Of a DNA stretch of 64,000 nucleotides, positions 17,831-26,413 are shown piece by piece (within the stretch, counting starts at the first letter, position 1; each line of letters starts with the position of its first letter). A program made the position numbers and the translations under genes. The notes beneath the pieces are model-generated. The model was not told the DNA's origin, ran no database searches, and saw only the letters and a program-made list of their open reading frames with translations. The stretch spans positions 724,001 to 788,000 of the forward strand of contig NZ_CP080590.1 of the NCBI RefSeq assembly GCF_019504385.1, in the 5' to 3' direction. Origin of the DNA: Devosia salina (GTDB lineage Bacteria; Pseudomonadota; Alphaproteobacteria; Rhizobiales; Devosiaceae).

Positions 17831-18016
17831 GTTGTTCTCCCCTCTATCTGCTACCATACCAGCTCAAAATCGGGCTGTCGTTCTGCGGCTTGCAGCGAGT
17901 GCGCAAAATCGCGGTCGCTTTCGCCCGAACTATGTAGTCGAGGGTCTGGAATTGCCCGGTAGCGAAGCGACGCTGCTTCAGCTTGCGAGCCGGGGGCCAA
18001 AACGGGGGAGGATTTC

Positions 18017-19378
18017 ATGGACGCCGACAGGGCTGCTGAGACAATCGAAACCAATGTCCGGACCGCCTCACGACCGAGCGATTTGCGCATTACCGACCTC
18101 AGGGTCGCCGAGATCGAAGGGGCGCCATTCACCTCGGCTCTGATCAAGATCTACACAAATCAGGGCCTTGTCGGGCTCGGCGAGGTCCGCGATGGCGCCA
18201 GCGCCACTTACGCCTTGATGCTCAAGTCCCGCCTTCTGGGCGAGAACCCCTGCGATATCGATCGCCTGTTCCGCCGCATCAAGCAATTCGGTGGTCATGG
18301 CCGGCAGGGTGGGGGCGTTTCGGCCATTGAAATTGCGCTGTGGGACCTCGCTGGAAAGGCCTATGGGGTGCCCATCTACCAGATGCTGGGCGGCAAATTC
18401 CGGGACAGGGTTCGCTGCTACTGCGACACGGACGCCGAAAAGCCCAGTGGCACCGAGACGGGCAAGCGGCTCAAGGCGCGCATGGAGATGGGCTTCACCT
18501 TCCTCAAGATGGATCTGGGCCTGATGCAGATCGCCGACATTCCCGGCGCTGTTGTCGCGCCGGCCGGATCGCTGGAAGGCTATCGCGTTCACCCCGGTCG
18601 CGGCCCTGCGCGCTCCATGGAGGAGCGGCGGACCCGAAATGCGGTCTATGACACCCACAATGTCCGGCACCCGTTCAGCGGACTGCACTTTACCGACAAG
18701 GGGTTGGACCTTCTCGAACAGTATATCCATGAGGTGCGGGACGTCATCGGCTACGACATCCCGCTCGCCATCGACCATGTGGGGCACATTTCTCTCCAGA
18801 ACGGCATCCGATTGGCGCGGCGGATCGAGAAATACGTCCCAGCCTGGCTCGAGGATGTCATTCCCTGGCAATATACCGAGCAATATCAACAGCTTCAGCA
18901 GGCCACCACGGTGCCCATCTGCACGGGCGAAGATATCTACCTCAAGGAGGGCTTCGAGCCCCTGCTCAAGAGCAACGGCGTGTCCATCATTCATCCGGAT
19001 CTGTTGACGTCGGGCGGCATTCTCGAAACCAAGAAGATTGGCGACATGGCCCAGGATCACGGCGTGGCCATGGCTATCCACATGGCCGAAAGCCCCATAG
19101 CTGCCATGGCCGCCGCCCATGTGGCGGTTGCGACGGAAAACTTCATGGCGCTGGAATATCACTCTGTTGAAGTCGACTGGTGGGATGACATCGTGACCGG
19201 GCTTCCCAAGCCGCTTGTCAAAGACGGCTTCATCGAGGTTCCGGACAAGCCCGGGCTGGGCATTGACGATGTGGTCGATGAGGTCATCAGCCAGCATCTG
19301 CAGCCAGGCGTTGCCGGCATATGGCAGCCGACGGATCACTGGGACGACGAATATTCGTGGGATCGGACCTGGAGTTGA
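18017..19378 (+). CDS. Enolase-superfamily dehydratase, second paralogue
   Basis: 453 residues, longer than the usual 380-400. Capping domain: '[16 protein letters not shown]' and '[20 protein letters not shown]'. Barrel: '[17 protein letters not shown]', then an insertion of about 50 residues (190-240), then 'AIDHVGHI', '[14 protein letters not shown]', '[12 protein letters not shown]' and '[19 protein letters not shown]'. The ligand set D, E, E and late His is recognisable but adapted (HMAES instead of HNVSS). It is divergent from the RraA-like gene 17084 and convergent with a LacI gene 16 nt away. Probably another acid-sugar dehydratase; the insertion suggests a different substrate from its neighbour. 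Confidence 0.75.
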   Translation: MDADRAAETIETNVRTASRPSDLRITDLRVAEIEGAPFTSALIKIYTNQGLVGLGEVRDGASATYALMLKSRLLGENPCDIDRLFRRIKQFGGHGRQGGGVSAIEIALWDLAGKAYGVPIYQMLGGKFRDRVRCYCDTDAEKPSGTETGKRLKARMEMGFTFLKMDLGLMQIADIPGAVVAPAGSLEGYRVHPGRGPARSMEERRTRNAVYDTHNVRHPFSGLHFTDKGLDLLEQYIHEVRDVIGYDIPLAIDHVGHISLQNGIRLARRIEKYVPAWLEDVIPWQYTEQYQQLQQATTVPICTGEDIYLKEGFEPLLKSNGVSIIHPDLLTSGGILETKKIGDMAQDHGVAMAIHMAESPIAAMAAAHVAVATENFMALEYHSVEVDWWDDIVTGLPKPLVKDGFIEVPDKPGLGIDDVVDEVISQHLQPGVAGIWQPTDHWDDEYSWDRTWS

Positions 19379-19394
19379 TGGTGTCGGCCCCGGC

Positions 19395-20426
19395 TCAGGT
19401 CGAGGAGCGGGGAACCAGTTCAAAGCCGACATCATGGACCGCCTGCAGGTCGGTACTGGCCGCAAAGCGTTCCACCAATGCCCTTGCGGCGACCTGGCCG
19501 AGCACTTGCCGGTCGATGCGGATGCTGGTGAGGGCCGGTTCCATCAGGGCGGCAAATTCCTGGTCGCCGAAGCCTATGACCGCGACATCCTGGGGCACTT
19601 TGAGGCCACGCGCCTGGGCTTCGATCAGGACGCCCTGGGCAAACTGGTCAGAGCTGCAGAACAGGAGTGTCCCCGGCTGCAGTCCCCGATCGAGCAGGCT
19701 CGACAATGCTTGTCGGCCAAGACCAAGCGTCGCGGAGGTGGTGTAGTCGATGCCACCAGCGATACTCCCGCCGCGCTTGGCGAAGCGAGCAAGGAAAGCG
19801 TCGCGGCGACGCACCGCCCGCTCGTCGCCGGCAGTAATGGTGGCGGCTATGCGATAGCCAGCATTGAATGCGAAGTCTGCAGCCGCATGCCCCGCATCGA
19901 CATGGGAGAAACCGACGCAGCAATCGATGGGCGTATCGGAGATATCCCAGATTTCCACCACGGGAATGCCGGCGTTGAGCAGCATGCGCCGGGCGCCGGC
20001 ACTGTGTCGCACGCCGGTCAGCAGGATGGCATCGGGCCTGCGCGAGAGATGGGTGGCGATGGCCTTCTCTTCCCGGTCGAGGTCGAACCCGGTCTCTGAC
20101 AGCATGATCTGATAGCCATGCTCCCACATGATGTCCGAGAAGGCATGCAGCATGCTCGAATAGACGATGTTGGTGACCGAGGGCACGAGGGCCGCAATCA
20201 GGTTCGACTTGCTGGAGGCCAGCGCCCCGGCGACGGCATTGGGAACAAAGCCGGTCCGCGCGATGGCATCCTGGATGCGCTGCAGCGTTTCAGGGGAGAC
20301 TTTGGAGGGCGAGGACAGGGCCCGCGACACCGTGACCTGCGACACACCCGCCAGCCGTCCCACTTCGGCCATGGTCACGCCACTGCCTCGACGAATCTGC
20401 GCTGGGTCCCGGGTGCGGTTTGCCAT
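19395..20426 (-). CDS. LacI-family regulator, GntR/IdnR-like
   Basis: 343 residues. HTH at residues 18-65: 'VTMAEVGRLAGVSQVTVSRA', then 'KVSPETLQRIQDAIARTGFVPN'. The effector domain begins 'NLIAALVPSVTNIVYSSMLH' and resembles gluconate-responsive GntR of E. coli in style ('GFSHVDAGHAAADFAFNAGY'). It faces the IlvD/EDD-DapA-RraA operon, and two CG-centred palindromes lie between them at 20488-20501 and 20582-20595. Likely represses that operon until a sugar acid binds. Confidence 0.82.
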   Translation of the reverse strand: MANRTRDPAQIRRGSGVTMAEVGRLAGVSQVTVSRALSSPSKVSPETLQRIQDAIARTGFVPNAVAGALASSKSNLIAALVPSVTNIVYSSMLHAFSDIMWEHGYQIMLSETGFDLDREEKAIATHLSRRPDAILLTGVRHSAGARRMLLNAGIPVVEIWDISDTPIDCCVGFSHVDAGHAAADFAFNAGYRIAATITAGDERAVRRRDAFLARFAKRGGSIAGGIDYTTSATLGLGRQALSSLLDRGLQPGTLLFCSSDQFAQGVLIEAQARGLKVPQDVAVIGFGDQEFAALMEPALTSIRIDRQVLGQVAARALVERFAASTDLQAVHDVGFELVPRSST

Positions 20427-20487
20427 GCAATGCTCTTACCGAATGCCCGAAGGGGCGCAAAGGGTCATGCTTGTTTCGACGGCATTA

Positions 20488-20501
20488 TGTATTCGCTTTC
20501 A
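20488..20501. promoter_or_regulatory. Secondary LacI-type operator (imperfect)
   Basis: TGTATTCGCTTTCA keeps the left half TGTAT and the CG centre of the perfect site at 20582-20595 and shares TTATGTAT at its left. The centres are 94 bp apart, about nine helical turns, which would allow looping. Weaker match, so low confidence. Confidence 0.3.
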
Positions 20502-20581
20502 TCATTGCGCGCCATGGGCGACATATTTGCCTTAGGGTAGGCCTATGATTTCGGGTCACGCCGCTCGTTGACAGCCTCTTA

Positions 20582-20595
20582 TGTATGCGCATACA
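20582..20595. promoter_or_regulatory. LacI-family operator, perfect 14-bp palindrome
   Basis: TGTATGCGCATACA is a perfect inverted repeat with the central CG that LacI-family proteins need. It lies 25 bp before the start of the dehydratase gene 20621, where a bound repressor would block transcription, and opposite the LacI gene at 19395-20426. Confidence 0.65.
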
Positions 20596-20620
20596 CATCA
20601 ACTCGATTGCGGAGGAACCC

Positions 20621-22363
20621 ATGACCGAAAAGTCGCGTAAAGATCCCGCCACATTGCGGTCGGCCCGGTGGTTTGCGCCGGACGATTTGCGCAGCTTCGG
20701 GCATCGCTCGCGCCTCATGCAATTGGGCTATTCGGAAGCCGATTTCGCGGGCAAGCCGGTGATCGGCATCCTCAATACCTGGTCTGAGCTCAATTCCTGC
20801 CACAGTCATTTTCCGGAACGTGTTGAAGCCGTGAAGCGCGGCGTCGCGCAGGCCGGGGGTCTCGCCGTGGAGCTGCCGACCCTGTCTGTGGATGAGAGCT
20901 TCACCAAGCCGACCTCCATGCTCTACCGCAACATGCTGGCCATGGAGACCGAGGAAACGATCCGTTCGCACCCGCTCGATGGCGTGGTGCTGATGGGTGG
21001 CTGCGACAAGACCACGCCGGGCCTGGTCATGGGCGGTATCACTGCCGGTGTGCCGATGATCTATCTGCCTGCCGGTCCCATGCTGCGTGGCAATTATGCC
21101 GGTCAGGTGCTTGGTTCGGGATCCGACGCCTGGAAATATTGGGACGAACGCCGCGCGGGCAATGTCAGCGACGAGCAATGGCGCGGCGTGCAGGGCGGCA
21201 TAGCGCGTTCGGCCGGCGTCTGCATGACCATGGGTACTGCCTCGACGATGACGGCGATTGCCGACGCCATGGGGCTGACCCTGCCGGGCGCCTCATCCAT
21301 CCCGGCTGTGGATTCGGCGCATGCCCGCATGTCGGCCGATTGCGGAAGGCGGATTGTCGATATGGTCTGGGAGGAGTTGACGCCAGACAGGATCGTGACC
21401 GAAGCCGCGGTACGCAACGCGGCCATTGTCGCCATGGCCACGGGCTGCTCCACCAATGCAGTCGTGCATCTGATCGCCATGGCGCGCCGGGCAGGGGTGG
21501 AGCTGTCACTTGATGATCTGGACGCACTGGGCCGCAATACCCCACTCCTCGCCAATGTCCGGCCATCGGGCAAAGGCTATCTGATGGAGGACTTCTATTT
21601 TGCCGGGGGACTGCTGGCGCTGATCAGGCAGATCGCCGATCGCCTCGACACCAGCGTGGTCACCGCAAATGGCAGGACGCTCGGCGAGAACATCGCCGAT
21701 GCGGTTGTCTACAATGACGACGTCATCCGCCCACTCTCCAACCCGGTCTATCATGAAGGGTCGCTCGCCGTGTTGCGCGGCAATCTCTGCCCCGACGGCG
21801 CCATCATCAAGCCGGCCGCCTGCGACCCGAAATATTATGTGCATGAAGGTCCGGCGCTGGTCTTCGACAGCTATCCGGAGATGAAGAAGGCCATCGACGA
21901 CGAAAACCTCGCGGTGACACCCGATCACGTGCTGGTGCTGCGCAATGCCGGGCCGCAGGGCGGTCCGGGCATGCCCGAATGGGGCATGCTGCCCATCCCC
22001 AAGGCGCTGATCAAGCAGGGGCATCGCGACATGCTGCGCATTTCCGATGCGCGCATGTCCGGCACCTCCTATGGCGCCTGCGTGCTGCACGTGGCCCCGG
22101 AAAGCTTTGTCGGCGGTCCGCTGGCATTTCTGCAGACGGGCGACATAGTCCGGCTCGACCTTCCCAATCGACGGCTCGACATGCTGGTGGCCGAAGAGGA
22201 GATCGACCGCCGGCGTGCCGCCTGGACGCCGCCTGCGCCCCGCTTCGAGCGGGGCTGGGGCTGGATCTATTCCCGGCACGTCACCCAGGCCGACAAGGGT
22301 TGCGACTTCGACTTTCTCGAACGCGATTTCGGCCGGGCCGCCGGCGAACCCGACATCTTCTGA
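20621..22363 (+). CDS. IlvD/EDD-family Fe-S dehydratase of sugar acids
   Basis: 580 residues from MTEKSRKD with GGAGGA 4 nt upstream; an earlier ATG at 20585 lies inside the operator. Cluster-ligand cysteines are visible in 'NSCHSHF' , 'MGGCDKTTPG' and 'ATGCSTNAVVH', as in dihydroxy-acid and phosphogluconate dehydratases. The catalytic-region 'DARMSGTSYGACVLHVAPES' is intact. The sequence resembles the aldonate subgroup (L-arabinonate / D-xylonate dehydratases) more than the IlvD housekeeping enzyme. It would convert an aldonate to a 2-keto-3-deoxy acid, which the DapA-like and RraA-like products of the next two genes could cleave. Confidence 0.85.
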   Translation: MTEKSRKDPATLRSARWFAPDDLRSFGHRSRLMQLGYSEADFAGKPVIGILNTWSELNSCHSHFPERVEAVKRGVAQAGGLAVELPTLSVDESFTKPTSMLYRNMLAMETEETIRSHPLDGVVLMGGCDKTTPGLVMGGITAGVPMIYLPAGPMLRGNYAGQVLGSGSDAWKYWDERRAGNVSDEQWRGVQGGIARSAGVCMTMGTASTMTAIADAMGLTLPGASSIPAVDSAHARMSADCGRRIVDMVWEELTPDRIVTEAAVRNAAIVAMATGCSTNAVVHLIAMARRAGVELSLDDLDALGRNTPLLANVRPSGKGYLMEDFYFAGGLLALIRQIADRLDTSVVTANGRTLGENIADAVVYNDDVIRPLSNPVYHEGSLAVLRGNLCPDGAIIKPAACDPKYYVHEGPALVFDSYPEMKKAIDDENLAVTPDHVLVLRNAGPQGGPGMPEWGMLPIPKALIKQGHRDMLRISDARMSGTSYGACVLHVAPESFVGGPLAFLQTGDIVRLDLPNRRLDMLVAEEEIDRRRAAWTPPAPRFERGWGWIYSRHVTQADKGCDFDFLERDFGRAAGEPDIF

Positions 22364-22378
22364 GCAAGGGGTTTCATC

Positions 22379-23278
22379 ATGACACTTACCCTGGATCAGG
22401 CCCTGACGGGCATTTCCGGCATTCTGGTTACGCCCTATGACGACAAAGGCGACGTCGCGCCGGATCGGCTGGTCCCCATTCTCGACCGCGCGCTTGGCGC
22501 CGGGCTGCACATGCCCGTGGTCAATGGCAATACCGGAGAGTTCTACGCCCTGACCACCGAGGAAGCCTCCACGATGGTGCGCGAAGTCGTGCGCCTGGTG
22601 GCCGGTCGCGCCCCGGTGCTGGCCGGCATCGGCCGAGGCATCCGCGACGCCACGGCGCTCGCAAGGGTATCGGCGGAGGCGGGCGCGACCGCGCTCATGG
22701 TCCATCAGCCGCCCGACCCCTTCGTCGCCCCCCGCGGCATTGTCGACTACCTCAAGGCCATCGCCGACGCGTCGGGCGGGCTGCCGATGATGCTCTATCT
22801 GCGCAATGACGCCATTGGCACGAGGGCCATTGCCGATCTCTGCGCCCTGCCGCAGGTCAAGGGTATCAAATGGGCGACACCCAATCCGCTGAAGCTGGCC
22901 GAGGCCAAGGCCGCCTGCGATCCGTCGCTGGTCTGGGTCGGCGGACTGGCGGAAATCTGGGCGCCCGCCTTCTATGCGGTGGGTGCACGCGGCTTCACCT
23001 CCGGGCTGATCAATGTCTGGCCGGAGCGCTCCCTGGCCATCCATGGCGCGCTCGAGGCGGGACGGTACACCGAGGCCAATGACCTTATCGCCGGCATGAA
23101 GGCCTTCGAAGAGATACGCGCCGAGGAAATGAACGGCACCAATGTGACCGGAGTGAAGGCCGTTCTGTTGGCGCTCGGTCGGGACTGCGGACCGACGCGT
23201 CCGCCTTCTGCCTGGCCGCTGACCGCGGCCCAGCAGGCGAAACTCGACGCCTTCATCACCCAGAACCAGCTGACTTAG
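22379..23278 (+). CDS. DapA-family aldolase/dehydratase (2-keto-3-deoxy-sugar-acid type)
   Basis: 299 residues. (beta/alpha)8 barrel of the DHDPS/NAL superfamily: 'GILVTPYDDKGDV' near the start, 'GNTGEFYAL' pyruvate-binding loop near residue 45, 'MMLYLRND' with the catalytic Tyr, and 'VKGIKWATPN' with the Schiff-base Lys at about 164. Located 15 nt after the dehydratase, it is not the biosynthetic DapA. It likely cleaves the 2-keto-3-deoxy acid to pyruvate and an aldehyde, or dehydrates it further to a 2-oxoglutarate semialdehyde as in the pentonate route. Confidence 0.82.
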   Translation: MTLTLDQALTGISGILVTPYDDKGDVAPDRLVPILDRALGAGLHMPVVNGNTGEFYALTTEEASTMVREVVRLVAGRAPVLAGIGRGIRDATALARVSAEAGATALMVHQPPDPFVAPRGIVDYLKAIADASGGLPMMLYLRNDAIGTRAIADLCALPQVKGIKWATPNPLKLAEAKAACDPSLVWVGGLAEIWAPAFYAVGARGFTSGLINVWPERSLAIHGALEAGRYTEANDLIAGMKAFEEIRAEEMNGTNVTGVKAVLLALGRDCGPTRPPSAWPLTAAQQAKLDAFITQNQLT

Positions 23279-23290
23279 GAGGTCTTCGAC

Positions 23291-24001
23291 ATGGACAAGG
23301 TCCTTCGCGACAAGCTCATGACCGTTTCAGTCGCAACCCTTGCTACTGCCCTGTTCAAGCGCGGCCTGCGCAATCAGGTCATCCAGGGGGTGCATCCGGT
23401 CAGGGCCAAGGGCGTCAACATGGTCGGCCCTGCCTACACACTGCGCTACATTCCGGCTCGCGAGGACCGCAATCAGCTGAGCGAGTTCCGCAATCCGCAA
23501 CACCCGCAGCGCGTCGCGGTGGAGACCTGCCCGGCCGGGCACGTTCTGGTGATGGACAGCCGCAAGGATCCGCGCGCTGCCTCCGCCGGTGACATTCTCG
23601 TCACGCGGCTGATGGTCCGCGGGGTCGCCGGCGTCGTCACCGATGGCGGCTTCCGCGATGCCGCGACGATCGGCACGCTGGACATCCCGGCCTATCATAC
23701 CCGCCCTTCGAGCCCGACCAACCTCACGCTGCATGAAGCGCTCGATCTCAATGTTCCCATCGGCTGCGGCGACGTGGCCGTGTTCCCCGGTGACATTCTC
23801 GTCGGAGACGACGACTGCGTCATCGTCATTCCGCAGGCCATTGCCGGCGAAGTTGCCGACGAGGCGGTCGAGATGACGGCCTATGAAGATTTCGTGGTGG
23901 AGAAAGTCAAAGCAGGCACGCCTGTGATCGGCCTCTACCCGCGGACACAGGACCACTTCGTCGCCGAGTTTGAAGCATGGCGTCGCCGCGAAAACCGCTA
24001 G
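23291..24001 (+). CDS. RraA-family protein (HMG/CHA aldolase-like), second paralogue
   Basis: 236 residues, 12 nt after the DapA-like gene with AGGAGG upstream. 'VDSRKDPRAASAGDILVTRL' style core, 'VTDGGFRDAATIGTLDIPAY' with the conserved Arg-Asp of class II pyruvate aldolases, and 'CGDVAVFPGDILVGDDDCVIVIP' near the C-terminus. It is clearly related to the gene at 17084 in its final GD..PGDI..DDDG/C block. Placement after dehydratase and DapA-like genes favours a catabolic aldolase, isomerase or oxaloacetate-decarboxylase-like role. Confidence 0.75.
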   Translation: MDKVLRDKLMTVSVATLATALFKRGLRNQVIQGVHPVRAKGVNMVGPAYTLRYIPAREDRNQLSEFRNPQHPQRVAVETCPAGHVLVMDSRKDPRAASAGDILVTRLMVRGVAGVVTDGGFRDAATIGTLDIPAYHTRPSSPTNLTLHEALDLNVPIGCGDVAVFPGDILVGDDDCVIVIPQAIAGEVADEAVEMTAYEDFVVEKVKAGTPVIGLYPRTQDHFVAEFEAWRRRENR

Positions 24002-24068
24002 GGCCGTTTCGGTTTCCGCTGCCCATTCTCGTGCTGTCGCGGAGAGCAAGACAATGCTAATTGCGCGT

Positions 24069-24084
24069 GCTAATAGTTATTAGC
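24069..24084. promoter_or_regulatory. GCTAATA-GT-TATTAGC palindrome, LacI-type operator candidate
   Basis: Seven-base arms GCTAATA and TATTAGC pair perfectly around a 2-bp centre. A further TGCTAAT copy lies 13 bp to the left (24055-24061). It is 24 bp before the LacI gene 24108, so autoregulation is likely. The arm GCTAATA recurs before the GH2 gene at 26377. Confidence 0.5.
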
Positions 24085-24107
24085 CAGTATCAACTCCGCA
24101 GCCGCCC

Positions 24108-25199
24108 ATGCCGCCCTCCAAGACCGCATCTATGTCCAGACGCCCTGCGCTCAAACGCCAGCCCAGGGCGCGCCGCGTCACCATGACCGATGTGGCGCGT
24201 GAGGCAGGGTGTTCACAGGCCACCGTGTCATTTGTGCTCAACGCCGTCCCCGGTATCCGCCTCTCGGCGGACACGAGACAACGTGTTCTCGAGACGGCAA
24301 GGCGGTTGGGCTATGGAGAAGCGGCGCCGAAGGCACGGCCGGACGCGCGCCCGACCCGTCGCGCCCGGCGGATTGGCTTTATCGTCGACCAGATCGCGAC
24401 CAGCCCGGAGGCCGTTCAGGCGATTGACGGGATCACCCAGGCCGCCAAGGAGCAGGGCGATCTGGTCTTCGTGGCCCAGAGCGAGAACGACGCAGACACC
24501 GAGTCCGACCTGATCGCGGCCTTTGTGGACCAGGGTGTCGTCGCCTTGGTCTACATGACCATTTTCACCCGCGAGGTGGAGTTGCCGCTGGCTTTGCGCA
24601 ATCTCGGCATACCGGTCTATCTGCTCAACTGCTACACGACCGGCATGACCCATGCGGCTGTCGTTCCCAGCGAAATCGCCGGTGGCCAGCGCGCCACCCA
24701 CCATTTGATTACGCAAGGGCATCGGCGCATCGCCACCATCACGGGCGAAATCTGGATGGAGGCCGCGCGGGACCGGCTCAAGGGCTATCGACGGGCCCTG
24801 GCAACTGCTGACATCCCCTTCGACGACAGCCTGGTCTTTAACGGCGACTGGTCGGCGAGTGCGGGATATGACGCGACCCGGCGCATCCTCGCCCTGCCCG
24901 AGGTGCCGTCTGCCATCTTCTGCCAGAATGACCGCATGGCCATCGGGTGCTTCGAGGCCCTGAAGGAAGCTGGGCTCGACATCCCCCGCGACATGTCGGT
25001 CGTCGGCTATGACGACGAGGAGATCGCTCGGCATCTGCACCCGCGGCTGACCACCACCATCCTGCCGCATCGGGCCATGGGGCGATGGGTGATCGAACAG
25101 ATGCTGGAGGCCGAGACGGACGAGCGCCATTCGCTGACCAAGCTGGAATGCCCATTGGTCGAGCGCGATTCGGTGGCGCCGCCACGCGCCCTCGGCTAG
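24108..25199 (+). CDS. LacI-family transcriptional regulator
   Basis: 363 residues; an internal ATG at 24132 is an alternative start. The HTH 'VTMTDVAREAGCSQATVSFV' at residues about 25-45 and hinge 'RLSADTRQRVLETARRLGY' precede a periplasmic-binding-like effector domain ('GFIVDQIATSPEAVQAIDGI', 'CQNDRMAIGCFEALKEAG', 'VVGYDDEEIARHLHPRLTT'). It is convergent with, and overlaps by 4 nt, a second LacI gene that has nearly the same recognition helix. Both probably act on the GH2/transport operon from 26414. Confidence 0.83.
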   Translation: MPPSKTASMSRRPALKRQPRARRVTMTDVAREAGCSQATVSFVLNAVPGIRLSADTRQRVLETARRLGYGEAAPKARPDARPTRRARRIGFIVDQIATSPEAVQAIDGITQAAKEQGDLVFVAQSENDADTESDLIAAFVDQGVVALVYMTIFTREVELPLALRNLGIPVYLLNCYTTGMTHAAVVPSEIAGGQRATHHLITQGHRRIATITGEIWMEAARDRLKGYRRALATADIPFDDSLVFNGDWSASAGYDATRRILALPEVPSAIFCQNDRMAIGCFEALKEAGLDIPRDMSVVGYDDEEIARHLHPRLTTTILPHRAMGRWVIEQMLEAETDERHSLTKLECPLVERDSVAPPRALG

Positions 25200-26242
25200 G
25201 CCTTAGGCGGCACTATGGATTGCCGCCCGATGAACTCGCATTCGATCTTGAGCTTCTGCAGCCGTTCGTCGGCGTCGATGCCTTCGAAGTCATCGAGCAG
25301 TTGATTGACCGCCCAGCGTGCCATTTCGTCATGGGGCAGGACCAGCGTGGAGAGGGGCGGGTTAAGACTGGCCGCGATGTCCTCGTCGTCAAATCCTACG
25401 ATGGAAATATCTTCGGGAATGGATAGTCCGAGCTGGCGGGCAGCCTCGTAGCAGCCCATCGCCATCCGGTCGCAATAGCAGAAGACGGCAGTCGGCCGAT
25501 CTGGTCGCGAAAGCAGTTCGAGCGCCCGCTCTCGCCCTGCCTTCACGCTCCAGCCCCCAAGCGTCACAAGGCTTTCATCCACAGCCAGGCCGTGCCTTTC
25601 CATGGCCTGGCGAAACCCCTTTTCTCGATCCACGGCCGCTTCGACTATGTGCTCGCCCGCCAGATGGGCGATACGCTTGTGACCCGCCTTGATCAGGGCC
25701 TCGGTGGCCGTGTAGCCCCCGACAATGTCTCCCGGGACCGCCGACGGGTAGCGCACCCTGCGCTCGTAGCAATTTAGAAGCACCAGCGGCAGTCCGGCAA
25801 AATGGTCCGGAATGGCAACCTCTCGGGTGATCAGCGTGGCATAGATGGAGCCGATGGCATTCTGCGCAACCAGCATGTCCATGGCGGCGCGCTCCAGCTT
25901 CGCGCTGTTGCCCGTGCAGAACACGGCGACGGCCACATCCTGCAGGGCCGCCTCGTCACGTGCCCCTTCCAGGAATGGCGCCAGGAATGGGGTCGTCGAG
26001 ACCTCATCGATGAAGAGGCCGATGACGCGCTGCCGTCCGGCCGGAACCGGATGGGCCGCGCCGCGCCGATATCCCAGTTGCTCGGCAGCCTCCTCGACGC
26101 GCCTGCGCGTGGCTTTAGAGATGCGGGCATTGGGCACGCCATTGAGCACCAGCGAAACGGTGGCCTGGGACACGCCAGCCAGTTCCGCCACGTCATGCAT
26201 GGTTGCGCGCTTTTCCACATCCCCTCCATCGCCACCGGCCAC
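25196..26242 (-). CDS. LacI-family transcriptional regulator, paralogue of the convergent neighbour
   Basis: 348 residues. HTH 'ATMHDVAELAGVSQATVSLV' at residues 13-33 is very like the neighbour's, with the same SQATVS recognition helix. The effector domain has 'GLFIDEVSTTPFLAPFLEGA', 'CYCDRMAMGCYEAARQLGLS' and 'IVGFDDEDIAASLNPPLST', aligning along the whole length with the product of 24108-25199. The pair arose by duplication and inversion. It is divergent from the GH2 glycosidase gene, whose promoter carries GCTAATA/CTAATAG elements. Confidence 0.83.
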   Translation of the reverse strand: MAGGDGGDVEKRATMHDVAELAGVSQATVSLVLNGVPNARISKATRRRVEEAAEQLGYRRGAAHPVPAGRQRVIGLFIDEVSTTPFLAPFLEGARDEAALQDVAVAVFCTGNSAKLERAAMDMLVAQNAIGSIYATLITREVAIPDHFAGLPLVLLNCYERRVRYPSAVPGDIVGGYTATEALIKAGHKRIAHLAGEHIVEAAVDREKGFRQAMERHGLAVDESLVTLGGWSVKAGRERALELLSRPDRPTAVFCYCDRMAMGCYEAARQLGLSIPEDISIVGFDDEDIAASLNPPLSTLVLPHDEMARWAVNQLLDDFEGIDADERLQKLKIECEFIGRQSIVPPKA

Positions 26243-26376
26243 CCGCTTCTAATGCATAAACCCCGTCTCCTGCCAGCTTTTCGCGCCCGTGAGATCGCAT
26301 GACTCGACGGAATTCCCCGCGTGAAATTGCATCACCGCGCACCCTCTTGCCAAAGCCGTAGAAAAGGTAATACGGT

Positions 26377-26396
26377 GCTAATAATATAACTAATAG
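26377..26396. promoter_or_regulatory. GCTAATA / CTAATAG elements before the GH2 gene
   Basis: GCTAATA at 26377-26383 repeats the arm of the palindrome at 24069, and CTAATAG follows at 26390-26396, just before the GH2 ribosome site. The two form spaced direct copies rather than a palindrome. Shared with the LacI promoter, so a common LacI operator is plausible. Confidence 0.4.
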
Positions 26397-26413
26397 TGCT
26401 TAGGGTGGAGATT

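Noticed and set aside
18068..19465. Open frame of 465 codons on the minus strand across the second enolase-superfamily gene
   Set aside because: Its composition (runs of His, Arg, Asp, Val) and lack of any motif are those of an antisense shadow. The plus-strand gene has clear enolase-superfamily motifs and normal codon use.
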